DNA from: Bacillus sp. FJAT-22090
GTDB taxonomy: Bacteria > Bacillota > Bacilli > Bacillales_A > Planococcaceae
Length of the DNA stretch: 64,000 bases
Direction of reading: 5' to 3'
NCBI RefSeq assembly: GCF_001278755.1
Contig: NZ_CP012601.1
Location: forward strand, 1,488,001 to 1,552,000
Part shown: piece after piece, positions 18,035-26,817 of the stretch
Layout of the letters: every line of letters starts with the position of its first letter
Numbering within the stretch: the first letter of the stretch is position 1
The notes under the pieces: model-generated
Seen by the model: the letters and a program-made list of their open reading frames with translations, nothing else
Told to the model about the DNA's origin: nothing
Database searches by the model: none
Position numbers and translations under genes: made by a program

Positions 18035-18054
18035 CCACTATATAGTGGTTATTT
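18028..18054. terminator. Bidirectional terminator TetR unit / ppk
   Basis: Perfect palindrome with arms AAATAACCACTA / TAGTGGTTATTT around a short centre, followed by TTTT on one side and AAAA on the other. It overlaps both the small gene's stop and the ppk stop. Confidence 0.75.
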
Positions 18055-20157
18055 TAATTGGAGTATATTCAGTTTTGTAGCATTATCAAGTAATTGTTCC
18101 TGACTATTAATTTTTAAACCATCTGTTTCCCTATAATGATAATTACCATTGGAATCTTGTATTCTCGCTTTTGCTGTGTCATTTATTTCTAACTTTAAAA
18201 TATCAATTATTCTTTTTTTAATGGATGGAGACAAAATTGGAAATAGAATTTCCACTCGTTTTACCATATTTCTAGTCATCATATCTGCAGAGGATAAATA
18301 CAACCTAGATGCCCCATTTCGATGAAACCAATAGATTCGTGAGTGTTCTAAAAATCTTCCAACAATGCTTATGACAATAATATTTTCACTTACGCCTTTA
18401 ATCTGTGGTCTTAAACAACAAATCCCTCGAACTATCAACTCAATTTTCACACCAGCTGCCGAAGCCTCATACAATTTTAATATTAGATCCTTATCAGTTA
18501 ATGAGTTCATTTTGAGAATTATATGACCGTTATGAAAAGCTTTATGATATTCTATCTCTTCATCAATTAAGTAGAGAAATTTATCTCGAATATCATAAGG
18601 AGAGACTACTAATTTTTTGTATTCTGGCTTATTTGTATAACCACTTAAAAAGTTAAAAAATCTGGTAGCATCCTGCCCTATTTTTTTATTTGTCGTAATG
18701 ATCCCCATATCAGTATATATATTAGCAGTTTGATCATTATAATTACCTGTTCCTAAATGGACAAATTGTTCTATTTTTTTATTCCTTCTTCGAACGACTA
18801 GCGTTATTTTGGAATGAGTTTTTAAGTTATGCATCCCGTATATAACTAAGCATCCTGCTTTTTCCAATTCTTTTGCCCAATGAACATTCTTTTCTTCATC
18901 AAAACGAGCTTTTAGTTCAACTAAAACGGTGACTTGTTTTCCATTCTCCGCAGCTCTTTTTAAAGCTCTTATTATTGGTGAATTTCCGCTTACACGATAT
19001 AAAGTCTGTTTTATAGCTAAAACAGTTGGGTCATCTGCTGCTTTTTCAACAAAGTCAACAATTGGTTGGAATGACTCATATGGATGATGAAAGAATAAAT
19101 CTTGTTTTAAGGCTTTCATATAAATATCCTCCCCCGTTGCAATATCCTTGGGAGGTTGAGGTATAAATGACTGATAAAATAAATGATCATATTTCCCTTC
19201 AAATGCCTTAATAAATGAAAACAAAAATGTAATATCCAATGGTCCTTCTATTTTATATACATCTTCAAAAGATATTTCTAGCTCATCTAACAGATAGTGT
19301 AGAATTTTCTGCTTAATTTCGGTTGATTTAACCTCAAGCCTACTTACAGCTCCCCATTTTCGTTTCTTTAATTCTTTTTCAATCTCAATTAATAAATCAC
19401 GGGCACCTTCCTCATGGATGGTTAAGTCAGCATTACGGGTTATTCGAAATGGATTGGCATATTTAATATGGTATCCATGAAATAATTTATGTATGTTTTC
19501 AATGATTACATCTTCTAAAAGCACAGCAGCAAATGAACCATCTTTTGTAGTAACCTGAATGAATCGATTTAAGACAGAAGGAACCTGAACAATAGCAAAC
19601 TTAGATTGTTCTAACGATATATTCTTTTCATCTTCTATCATAACTAAAATATTCATCGTCTTACTCAGCAAAATTGGGAATGGTCGGTAAGCATCTACAG
19701 CAATGGGAGTTAAAACAGGAAAAATTTGTTCTTCGAAAATTGTATTTAATTCTTGTTTTTGTTCATGTGATAATTGATTAAAAGTTAATAAAGAAATTCC
19801 TTCATTTGGTAACTTCAACTCGATTAAATCTTTATAAATCTTCATTTGTCTACTTACAAGATTTCTTGTAATGATCGAAATTTGCTCCAGTTGTTGTTTA
19901 GCTGTTAGACCCGCCTTATTTTCAGGTTTGTTAAATCCAACTCTTACTTGGTCCTGTAATCCAGCTACTCTTACCATAAAAAATTCATCTAAATTTGAAC
20001 TAAATATCGCTAAGAACTTTAATCTTTCAAGTAAAGGATTGGTTTCATCCTCAGCCTCTTGTAAAACCCGTTCATTAAAGGCAAGCCAGCTGATTTCTCG
20101 ATTATTATAATAAGCATAGTCATCAAATCGATGATCTTCTGTACTCTCCAAGCTCAT
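18049..20157 (-). CDS. ppk1: Polyphosphate kinase 1
   Basis: Reversibly polymerises the gamma-phosphate of ATP into polyphosphate. 702 residues, the normal length for PPK1, with N-terminal domain starting YYNNREISWLAFNERVL, head domain, and two PLD-like catalytic domains. The autophosphorylated His lies in LKTHSKITLVVRRR, followed by the FVHLGTGNYNDQTANIYTD block; the second catalytic His is in RFLEHSRIYWF. GGAGG precedes the ATG. It follows ppx by five bases, forming a ppx-ppk operon that sets polyphosphate level. Confidence 0.97.
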   Translation of the reverse strand: MSLESTEDHRFDDYAYYNNREISWLAFNERVLQEAEDETNPLLERLKFLAIFSSNLDEFFMVRVAGLQDQVRVGFNKPENKAGLTAKQQLEQISIITRNLVSRQMKIYKDLIELKLPNEGISLLTFNQLSHEQKQELNTIFEEQIFPVLTPIAVDAYRPFPILLSKTMNILVMIEDEKNISLEQSKFAIVQVPSVLNRFIQVTTKDGSFAAVLLEDVIIENIHKLFHGYHIKYANPFRITRNADLTIHEEGARDLLIEIEKELKKRKWGAVSRLEVKSTEIKQKILHYLLDELEISFEDVYKIEGPLDITFLFSFIKAFEGKYDHLFYQSFIPQPPKDIATGEDIYMKALKQDLFFHHPYESFQPIVDFVEKAADDPTVLAIKQTLYRVSGNSPIIRALKRAAENGKQVTVLVELKARFDEEKNVHWAKELEKAGCLVIYGMHNLKTHSKITLVVRRRNKKIEQFVHLGTGNYNDQTANIYTDMGIITTNKKIGQDATRFFNFLSGYTNKPEYKKLVVSPYDIRDKFLYLIDEEIEYHKAFHNGHIILKMNSLTDKDLILKLYEASAAGVKIELIVRGICCLRPQIKGVSENIIVISIVGRFLEHSRIYWFHRNGASRLYLSSADMMTRNMVKRVEILFPILSPSIKKRIIDILKLEINDTAKARIQDSNGNYHYRETDGLKINSQEQLLDNATKLNILQLK

Positions 20158-20162
20158 GTAGT

Positions 20163-21704
20163 TTATTCCTCCAAAATCATAAATTCTATCTGTACGTCTT
20201 TACTACATATTTTTCCTACATGCTTTTTTAATTTTTCTGCTTGATATTTTTCCAACATAAAATTATTAGATACAATAAAAGTTATCGTTACGTTACTTGC
20301 TAAATTTTCAAGAAAAACATCCATAATCGATGATCTACTCAGTATATCTAATCCTTTTATAAATCTAAATAACGCACCAATATCACGTAGTTGTTTTATT
20401 TCTCTCTCATTCAAAAAAGCTGGCAATGAATTTACGTATCGTTTAAAAGTCTCTCTATTTTGATAGGAAGCAAGTAAGGCAAGCTTTAATCGTTCTTCGT
20501 TAGATACTCCATTTATGGATAGATTTGTTATTAGGTAAAATGTATGTTGGCTGGCAGCATCTTGATCTATATGTTTTCCGATATGATAAAGCTGATACGC
20601 ATAATATAAAAGTTCTTCATTTTCTAATGGTTGAATATATTTCCATTGTACAAAGGACATGTATATCTTTTGAAATATTTCATATAAATGAGAAACTTCC
20701 AATTCATGTACATGAAACTTTCCTAATATATGACGAATGGATTTCTTAATCACTTCATTTTTATTAAAATCTTCCGGAAATTTTTCTACCAACTGAGAAA
20801 AAATTATACCTTCGCGTAAACCTTTTTTACTATAAACCATTGACGGAGCATCCACTACTTCCATTAAAGTACGAAATGTTTCTAACGCAGGGATAATAAT
20901 ATCTGAACGATCACTTGAAAGTCCGTCTATTTTTTTCAACCCATCCGCTGAACATTGCGCAAACATAAAACTAATTTCTTGTATGTCTTCTTTCTTTAAT
21001 TCATATTGGTGAATTCCATTTAAAGGAAAGCTTTTTCGTTGCTGATCAACAAGCGCTAAATTTCGCGCACTTCCTCCAATTGTAATAATCGGTACTTGTA
21101 ATTGGTTTAACCACCCTAAAGAACAGAACTGTTCACTCACATAATTTATGAGTTCTAACTTTTCTTCATCCGTAATGGTTGTCCCTTTCATAAACTTTCC
21201 TTTTAATGAGACTGTTCCAAATGAAAAACTATGAAAACGAATAATGTTTTTATCTTTAAAATACGTAACCTCGGTACTTCCACCACCCATATCAATTGTT
21301 ACTGCATCAGAGATATTAGTAGAATGAATTACAGCAAAGTACCCATAATATGCTTCTTGCTCCTCTGATAAAATTTGTAGGTTTAACCCTACTTCAGTCT
21401 TCACAATCTCTAAAATTTCTTTCTGGTTTCTTGCTTGCCTGATCGCAGCAGTAGCTGCAGCAAAGACGTCATTTACTTGGATATCTAATAATATCTCTTT
21501 AAATTTGGTAAGTGTTTCTATTAATATGTTAATACCTTCTGTACTTAAATTTCCATTTCTCAATATGTACATACTCAATCTTGCTACTGTTTTGAAATTA
21601 TGATGTTCAACAAGGCCTTGAGAGGAATTGTAGCTATATACAACAAGTCGAATAGTGTTTGACCCAATATCAATAATTGCTTTTTGATCTGTTTTTATTG
21701 TCAT
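20163..21704 (-). CDS. ppx: Exopolyphosphatase (Ppx/GppA family)
   Basis: Degrades polyphosphate from the end, and related enzymes hydrolyse pppGpp. 513 residues: two ASKHA-type domains (residues 1-305) with IDIGSNTIRLVVY at the start, the DMGGGSTEV phosphate loop (about residue 145) and ITIGGSARNL (about 215), then a helical HD-like C-terminal domain (about 320-513). GAGGAGTGAG precedes the ATG. First gene of the ppx-ppk pair. The opposite activities in one operon are common in bacteria. Confidence 0.95.
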   Translation of the reverse strand: MTIKTDQKAIIDIGSNTIRLVVYSYNSSQGLVEHHNFKTVARLSMYILRNGNLSTEGINILIETLTKFKEILLDIQVNDVFAAATAAIRQARNQKEILEIVKTEVGLNLQILSEEQEAYYGYFAVIHSTNISDAVTIDMGGGSTEVTYFKDKNIIRFHSFSFGTVSLKGKFMKGTTITDEEKLELINYVSEQFCSLGWLNQLQVPIITIGGSARNLALVDQQRKSFPLNGIHQYELKKEDIQEISFMFAQCSADGLKKIDGLSSDRSDIIIPALETFRTLMEVVDAPSMVYSKKGLREGIIFSQLVEKFPEDFNKNEVIKKSIRHILGKFHVHELEVSHLYEIFQKIYMSFVQWKYIQPLENEELLYYAYQLYHIGKHIDQDAASQHTFYLITNLSINGVSNEERLKLALLASYQNRETFKRYVNSLPAFLNEREIKQLRDIGALFRFIKGLDILSRSSIMDVFLENLASNVTITFIVSNNFMLEKYQAEKLKKHVGKICSKDVQIEFMILEE

Positions 21705-21914
21705 AAAACTCTCACTCCTCTATTACTAATTTTATCCGATTTTGCTCAACTAAATGTTAAGCTTTTGTAAATGATGTATTCTTAAATTTCTGAATATATT
21801 TTATTGTACAATATCCATTTCTATTGTAAAAATTAAGTAATTTTTCCTTCTTATATACCGTAATGATTTTTGTTAATGTACAATATTAGTAATAAAGAGG
21901 GGGAATAATAAGAA

Positions 21915-23195
21915 ATGGGGAAATTTACAAAGCAAGAAAATAGTTGGGCTCTTTATGATTGGGGTTCTTCCGCTTACTCGATCATTATAACAACTGCAGT
22001 ATTTCCAATATTTTATAAATCTTCTGCGACAGCTGCTGGTGTAGATGGGGCGGATTCAACAGCTTATCTTGGTTATACAATCGCAATATTCACTTTTATT
22101 TTAGCTATGCTTGGTCCAATTTTAGGTTCAATCGCAGATTATCGTGGCATGAAAAAGAAATTTTTCACTTTTTTCTTTGTACTAGGAGTTACATTTACTG
22201 CATTACTAGCATTTGTTCCCTATGATAATTGGTTACTATTATTAATTTGTTATACATTAGCTGCACTCGGAGCAACTGGCGCAAATGTTTTTTATGATGG
22301 ATTTATTGTTGATGTAACGACGGATAAACGAATGCACACAGTTTCAGCAAGAGGTTACAGTTTAGGCTACATTGGAAGCACTATTCCCTTTTTAATTAGT
22401 ATTGTTATTATTTTGTTAGCAGGCAAGGAAGTAATTCCTCTTTCAAGCATTAATGCTAGTCGGATTGCATTCCTAATTACAGCTACATGGTGGATCGTGT
22501 TTTCTATTCCTTTATTCAAAAATGTCCAACAGATATACTTTATTGAACGTGATGGTAACCCGGTTATTCAAAGCTTTAAACGCTTAGGTATTACATTTAA
22601 AGAAATACGAAAATACCGAGCATTGTTCTTATTTTTACTAGCGTACTTTTTCTATATTGATGGAGTCGGAACAATTATTAGTATGTCTACTGCATATGGT
22701 ACAGATCTAGGACTTGACACTACCGGGCTATTACTAGTGCTTTTCGCGACTCAGATAGTAGCTGCACCATTCGCTATACTGTTTGGCAAACTTGCAGGAA
22801 AATTTTCCGAGAAGAAAATGCTTTATGTCGGCATAATCATTTATATTATTGTATGTATTTATGCAGTTTTCTTAGAAACAATTGTAGATTTTTGGATTTT
22901 AGCAATGCTAGTTGCAACTTCCCAAGGCGGTATTCAGGCTCTCAGTAGATCATACTTCGGGAAATTAGTACCAAAAGAAAATTCAAATGAGTTTTTTGGA
23001 TTTTACAATATTTTCGGCAAGTTTGCTTCTATTATGGGTCCACTATTAGTAGCATTTACTGCTCAACTTACAGGAAAATCAAACTATGGCGTGTTTAGTT
23101 TAGTTGTCTTATTTATTATCGGCCTTTTCATTCTATCGAGAGTCCCTGAACCAAAAGAAGCAGCACCAGTTGATGAAGTTGTTTCCACATCATAA
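21915..23195 (+). CDS. MFS transporter, UMF1 (Atg22-like) family
   Basis: 426 residues with about 12 transmembrane helices. The N-terminus (QENSWALYDWGSSAYSI) is the signature of the UMF1/Atg22-like group, followed by the SIADYRGMKKKF motif A-like loop and a late SRSYFGKLVPKENSNEFFGFYN block, also typical. In yeast Atg22 exports amino acids from the vacuole; bacterial members are uncharacterised. AGAGGGGG lies upstream. Its promoter region holds TACAAT at 21881 as a possible -10. It ends at a perfect hairpin. Confidence 0.88.
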   Translation: MGKFTKQENSWALYDWGSSAYSIIITTAVFPIFYKSSATAAGVDGADSTAYLGYTIAIFTFILAMLGPILGSIADYRGMKKKFFTFFFVLGVTFTALLAFVPYDNWLLLLICYTLAALGATGANVFYDGFIVDVTTDKRMHTVSARGYSLGYIGSTIPFLISIVIILLAGKEVIPLSSINASRIAFLITATWWIVFSIPLFKNVQQIYFIERDGNPVIQSFKRLGITFKEIRKYRALFLFLLAYFFYIDGVGTIISMSTAYGTDLGLDTTGLLLVLFATQIVAAPFAILFGKLAGKFSEKKMLYVGIIIYIIVCIYAVFLETIVDFWILAMLVATSQGGIQALSRSYFGKLVPKENSNEFFGFYNIFGKFASIMGPLLVAFTAQLTGKSNYGVFSLVVLFIIGLFILSRVPEPKEAAPVDEVVSTS

Positions 23196-23200
23196 TAAAC

Positions 23201-23225
23201 AAGAGACATGCTAAGCATGTCTCTT
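23201..23225 (+). terminator. Hairpin after the UMF1 gene
   Basis: Perfect 11-base arms AAGAGACATGC / GCATGTCTCTT with a three-base loop, six bases after the stop. The U-run is missing directly after, but a second hairpin with a T-run follows at once. Confidence 0.7.
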
Positions 23226-23226
23226 C

Positions 23227-23276
23227 AGACTGTAGACAAACTCAAAGAAATTTGAAATTGTCTATAGTCTTTTTTT
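23227..23276 (+). terminator. Second hairpin with T-run; possible IS-end remnant
   Basis: Arms AGACTGTAGACAA (23227-23239) and TTGTCTATAGTCT (23258-23270), one mismatch, then seven T. It works as the UMF1 terminator. The outer ends are imperfect inverted repeats lying 220 bases before an IS1182-like transposase fragment, so it may also be a leftover of that element's ends; this is inference. Confidence 0.65.
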
Positions 23277-23309
23277 ATTTACAATACATAGTAAGAAATC
23301 GTCAATTTC

Positions 23310-23424
23310 CGTTTCAGGCGCTACGCTTTCCACGGGCACGGCCTCAGCCTTCTCCCTCGCTTCGCTCAGTCCGGGTGCTTCGGCTCGTGCTGTTCCCGTA
23401 GGAGTCTTCGCGCCTTCCATTCCA
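23310..23424. repeat. GC-rich dispersed repeat, copy 1
   Basis: About 105-115 GC-rich bases in an AT-rich gap. It runs from near AGGCGCTACGCTTTCC to AGTCTTCGCGCCTTCC and can fold on itself. The reverse complement of 39408-39512 aligns along its whole length (for example CTCAGTCC, TCGCTCAG and CGCCTTCC blocks), and 28060-28182 shares the CTTTCC.CGGGC and CAGGAGTC blocks. It has REP-like character; no coding sense. Confidence 0.75.
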
Positions 23425-23496
23425 ATCGACTAGTGTTGGCTAGTTTAAAAAGTGTTGAGGTTCTAAATCTTCTAAGAAGTTGAGGTGTTGAATATC

Positions 23497-23626
23497 ATGA
23501 TGACCAAAAACCAAATCAATGAACGTGAACAACTTGAAATGCTAACATTGAGAAGCTGTACCGAAACACCATTTGGTTCGTAAATTAGATGCCATGTTTA
23601 GCATAATGAAAGTTTTGGAAAACTAA
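23497..23626 (+). pseudogene. Decayed N-terminal fragment of an IS1182-like transposase
   Basis: ATG at 23497 gives MMTKNQINEREQLEMLTL; after a net two-base loss around 23549-23557 the next frame continues VPKHHLVRKLDAMFSIMK and then stops at 23624. Together these read like the first 40 residues of IS1182-family transposases (REQLEM.TLE.LVP..HLVRK.D). All the rest of the element is gone. The family call comes from memory of that N-terminal motif. Confidence 0.65.
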
Positions 23627-23659
23627 AAAAGTGTTTTAGCACCATAGAATACTTGAAAC

Positions 23660-23756
23660 ACGGATGTGCACTTGCTTTGCATGAGCCTCCGCAGGATGAG
23701 TCGCTTCTTTTAAGGGTCTTATTCTTCGGGGTCTTGCGGCGTGGGAGGCGCACATC
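23660..23756. repeat. GC-rich repeat, decayed copy 2
   Basis: Contains AGCCTCCGCAGGATGAG and GGTCTTGCGGCGTGGGAGG, with outer GATGTGC / GCACATC as inverted ends (23664 and 23749). It matches the style of the other GC-rich repeats but is too diverged to align throughout. Confidence 0.5.
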
Positions 23757-24042
23757 TTATTTTCCACTGTTGATAAAAAAATCCTTTTTTATAAGCCATT
23801 GATTACAGTATTTAAGATTATCAATATTATGTAGCACATTTTATTAGAAAACCTTTTATTTATGATAACTGACAACTGCATTTGCGCCTTCCTAGCCGTA
23901 TGACGTCAGTATGAGACAGTTGATGCGCTGCCTAGTGCAAATAGCGGCTCAAGCAAACGTTCGGGAAGCTTCGAATGCATATAGATATGTAGTATTCCAT
24001 ATAACCTAAACCCTAATTAATTTGCTCATTTAGGACCAGAAT
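23757..24042. other. Gene-free stretch
   Basis: About 285 bases with mixed composition, including a moderately GC-rich patch (23876-23985). A short frame from 23912 of about 32 codons has no ribosome binding site and no recognisable product. I see no other structure. Confidence 0.4.
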
Positions 24043-24711
24043 CTACTTTATTGAAATTTTGTTTTGAATGAGTTTTCTTTTAGTCCAAATAAGAGTGAAA
24101 ATGAGAAATAACTCAAATGCATTGGTCACTGCCCCACTTTCAACATTTATAGGTATCGCACTTCCAATCGTCATGATAAATACACCTATAAAAAACAGCA
24201 CCCACTTTGTTTTTACCCATAGAACAACACTACATAAAATTAGTATCAGTGTTACAAACAAAATCATTAATGGTGGTCCAGAAACCTCTTCTATTGTTCC
24301 GTACCTTAGAACATCAAATTCCTGTATTGGTATTAATTTGATTCCAATTGTTTCAACAATAAGCTCTAATCCAATCATACCTAGTGTATAAATAATAGTT
24401 GCAGCTTTTACCCAAGTCTTTTGAGCCCATTTGAGCCCACTTTCCTGAAGTGTACCTACTGAAAATATAACTAAGAGTGGTGTAAAAAGAGCATGAAACC
24501 AAAACCTCGCTAAATTTAAACTTTCTAAGAAAGAACTTTCTCCAATCCATCTACCAATTGCAATGATATAATTATCATAAACAAGTGCTATTACAATTAA
24601 ATAGATAACATTAGTCCACTTATGCAGTCCTTCCTTTCTGATTCCTTTTAATCCAATTAAGAGAAACATTAAATAAGCAAGTGTAAAAACAATATATAAA
24701 ATTGTATCCAG
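24043..24711 (-). CDS. Hypothetical polytopic membrane protein, probable CTG start
   Basis: From the first ATG (24669) it is 208 residues with six hydrophobic segments, but that start cuts the first helix. The frame is open upstream to a CTG at 24709-24711 with GGGGGGTGA six bases before it; starting there adds LDTILYIVFTLAYL and completes the first helix. I therefore prefer CTG (222 residues). The family is not recognised; the seven-helix layout with conserved-looking ARFWFHALFTPLLVIF resembles small uncharacterised Bacillus membrane proteins. It flanks the transposase-remnant region. Confidence 0.6.
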   Translation of the reverse strand: MDTILYIVFTLAYLMFLLIGLKGIRKEGLHKWTNVIYLIVIALVYDNYIIAIGRWIGESSFLESLNLARFWFHALFTPLLVIFSVGTLQESGLKWAQKTWVKAATIIYTLGMIGLELIVETIGIKLIPIQEFDVLRYGTIEEVSGPPLMILFVTLILILCSVVLWVKTKWVLFFIGVFIMTIGSAIPINVESGAVTNAFELFLIFTLIWTKRKLIQNKISIK

Positions 24712-24779
24712 TTTCCGTCACCCCCCTCACATTCTATATCCCCTTCTTTGTTCTTACTTAATCCGGTTATTCAGTCTTC

Positions 24780-25355
24780 TTAATATTTTTTGGCTAAAAG
24801 AGTAGTGGTAATACCAACAGAAACTACAGTGATGCAAGAATACAATAATGATACAGAATCGACTAGGAGACTCCCCATGACTACTACTAATATATCAATC
24901 GATAGAATCCCTAATCCCGGATTAATGCGTAACATTTTAGAGATCATCTGAGCAAGTAGATCTGTTCCACCAATTGTTATGTCTGATCGAAGCATTAAAC
25001 CAATTCCTAGGCCAACAAAAATCCCACCACTTATCGCTCCAGCCAATTCATTCGTAATTAATTTCTGCCCTGCAATATGTAAAGGATAGAAGAAATCAAT
25101 GATTACTGAAGAAAATAATAATCCATGAATACCATTATAAAAAAATGTTCGATAGTTCATCCAAGCTATTAAAAATATCGGCAAACTGACACAAATAATA
25201 GCAATCCCAACTTTTACATTAAATAAATAATGAATGATTAAACTTATACCAATGGCTCCACCGTCCAATAGATGATAAGGAACAATAAAAAAATTGATTC
25301 CTATTGCTATTAAAATACTTCCTAAAAAAATAATAAGAGACTTTTGTAAAAACAT
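24780..25355 (-). CDS. Short YitT/DUF161 family membrane protein
   Basis: 191 residues with five or six transmembrane segments. Motifs SLIIFLGSILIAIGINFFI, LLDGGAIGISLI and the IGGTDLLAQMI block are those of the YitT (UPF0750) family. Usual members are about 280 residues with a C-terminal cytoplasmic DUF2179 domain; that domain is absent here. The ATG at 25355 is preferred over the longer frame because AAAGG lies eight bases upstream. Function of the family is unknown. Confidence 0.82.
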   Translation of the reverse strand: MFLQKSLIIFLGSILIAIGINFFIVPYHLLDGGAIGISLIIHYLFNVKVGIAIICVSLPIFLIAWMNYRTFFYNGIHGLLFSSVIIDFFYPLHIAGQKLITNELAGAISGGIFVGLGIGLMLRSDITIGGTDLLAQMISKMLRINPGLGILSIDILVVVMGSLLVDSVSLLYSCITVVSVGITTTLLAKKY

Positions 25356-25397
25356 GATCATCACCTTTCCGCATATAAAAATATATGTTTGAGGAAT

Positions 25398-25429
25398 GAA
25401 AAAAACACAGGAAAAAAATAATCCTGTGT
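25398..25429 (-). terminator. Terminator of the thioesterase gene
   Basis: Minus strand: ACACAGGA (25422-25429) / TCCTGTGT (25405-25412), nine-base loop, followed by seven T (25398-25404). Confidence 0.85.
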
Positions 25430-25443
25430 TCGATAATCTTATG

Positions 25444-25926
25444 TTATTTTGATTGGGCAAAAGTTGACGGCATTACAACTGCAATTACTTCTCCTTTAGC
25501 ACAAAGTACGTCACCTGCAAATACTTCAGTTGTCACTTTCCATTTCTTCGGATGAATCTCTTCTACTGTACCTATCGCTTTAAGCAACACATTTTTCGGA
25601 GTAGGTTTTAAGAAGTCGACATGCAATGAGCCTGTTACGAAACGAGGTGGTGTTTCACCGCTTCCTGGCTCATGACCATTCTTCCGATGTAAAGCAAGAG
25701 ATGCGGATCCTGTCCCATGGCAATCTACCAGTGCACCTATTAATCCTCCGTACACAAATCCAGGTATTGCAATATGTTCTTCTCTTGGCTCATATACAGT
25801 TTCCGTCTGGTCCCCATTCCAGTACGTTCGTAAATGATACCCGTCTTCGTTTAATCTACCACACCCATAACACCAAGCAAAATCATCTGGATAGTCATCC
25901 TGAATAGCGCGAATATTTTCTTCCAT
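25444..25926 (-). CDS. PaaI-type hotdog thioesterase
   Basis: 160 residues with one hotdog fold. The helix-start motif GFVYGGLIGALVDCHGTGSA carries the conserved Gly and Asp that place the thioester (Asp68 region), and SLHVDFLKPTP is the typical following strand. An N-terminal CYGCGRLNEDG segment, with two cysteines, is found in the subgroup often annotated as PaaI family. It should hydrolyse acyl-CoA; the acyl group is unknown. It lies 20 bases downstream of mtnU on the same strand, so co-transcription is likely. Confidence 0.85.
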   Translation of the reverse strand: MEENIRAIQDDYPDDFAWCYGCGRLNEDGYHLRTYWNGDQTETVYEPREEHIAIPGFVYGGLIGALVDCHGTGSASLALHRKNGHEPGSGETPPRFVTGSLHVDFLKPTPKNVLLKAIGTVEEIHPKKWKVTTEVFAGDVLCAKGEVIAVVMPSTFAQSK

Positions 25927-25946
25927 CTCTCAAATCCCCCTTGTTT

Positions 25947-26732
25947 TTAAAGATACTTATATAATACTTCTCTTCTATCTTGAAATATAGGAATTCTTTT
26001 TCGAACATCTTCAATTTCATTTATATCAATATCCACTAGTTTAACCTTTTCTTCATTTTCGCCTACCCACAATACTTCTCCCCAAGGGGCTATTACCATC
26101 GAATTACCATTAAATGAATTGTTTGGATCACTTCCTACACGGTTTACAGCAACAATAAAAATTTGATTTTCAATAGCTCTTGCCTGCAACAATATTTTCC
26201 AGTGATCAATTCGTGCATCTGGCCATTGAGCTGGAATAAACATTACCTTTGCACCACTTAATGCATGAGCTCGTGTCCATTCAGGGAAGCGTAAATCATA
26301 ACAAATAATTCCACCCATTTTGACACCATCTAATGTAAATAGGTTCTTTTCATTACCTTCTTCCAAATAATGGTGTTCATCCATTAATTTAAATAGGTGT
26401 GCCTTGTTATATTCGGAAATTATCTCTCCATGAGAATTTGTAACGTACATTGTATTGTAAAACTGATCCCCTTTTTTGGTAGAAACAGATCCCCCAACTA
26501 TATGAATGTTTAATTCTTTGGACAATCGAGAAAATAATTTTTTCGTAGTTTCGCCTTCCAAGTCCGCGATTTCTTTTAATCTCTTTAAATCATACCCTGT
26601 ATTCCACATCTCTGGTAATACAACAATTTTAGCTCCTAAAGAGGCTGCTTCTCTTACTTTTTCTTCAACCTTCAAAAAATTTTCTTTTGGCGCTCCAAAC
26701 GCAATATCTAATTGAACACATGCAACTTTCAT
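25947..26732 (-). CDS. mtnU: Nitrilase-family omega-amidase, methionine salvage type
   Basis: 261 residues of the carbon-nitrogen hydrolase family with the complete triad: Glu41 (VVLPEMWNTG), Lys110 (EYNKAHLF) and Cys144 (IICYDLRFPEW). It would hydrolyse 2-oxoglutaramate or the ketoacid amide made when glutamine is the amino donor of MtnE. The ATG at 26732 is chosen for AGGTGG seven bases upstream. Pairing with mtnE repeats the B. subtilis mtnU/mtnE (ykrU/ykrV) arrangement, which supports the specific role. Confidence 0.85.
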   Translation of the reverse strand: MKVACVQLDIAFGAPKENFLKVEEKVREAASLGAKIVVLPEMWNTGYDLKRLKEIADLEGETTKKLFSRLSKELNIHIVGGSVSTKKGDQFYNTMYVTNSHGEIISEYNKAHLFKLMDEHHYLEEGNEKNLFTLDGVKMGGIICYDLRFPEWTRAHALSGAKVMFIPAQWPDARIDHWKILLQARAIENQIFIVAVNRVGSDPNNSFNGNSMVIAPWGEVLWVGENEEKVKLVDIDINEIEDVRKRIPIFQDRREVLYKYL

Positions 26733-26817
26733 TTCGCCACCACCTATAGACATAATACTAAAAAGATTATAAGATTTGTCTAATCTATGCAACTATTTAG
26801 AAAAAGAGGTATCACAC

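Noticed and set aside
23912-24010. Small frame of about 32 codons in the gene-poor gap
   Set aside because: No ribosome site, no recognisable product, too short to judge.
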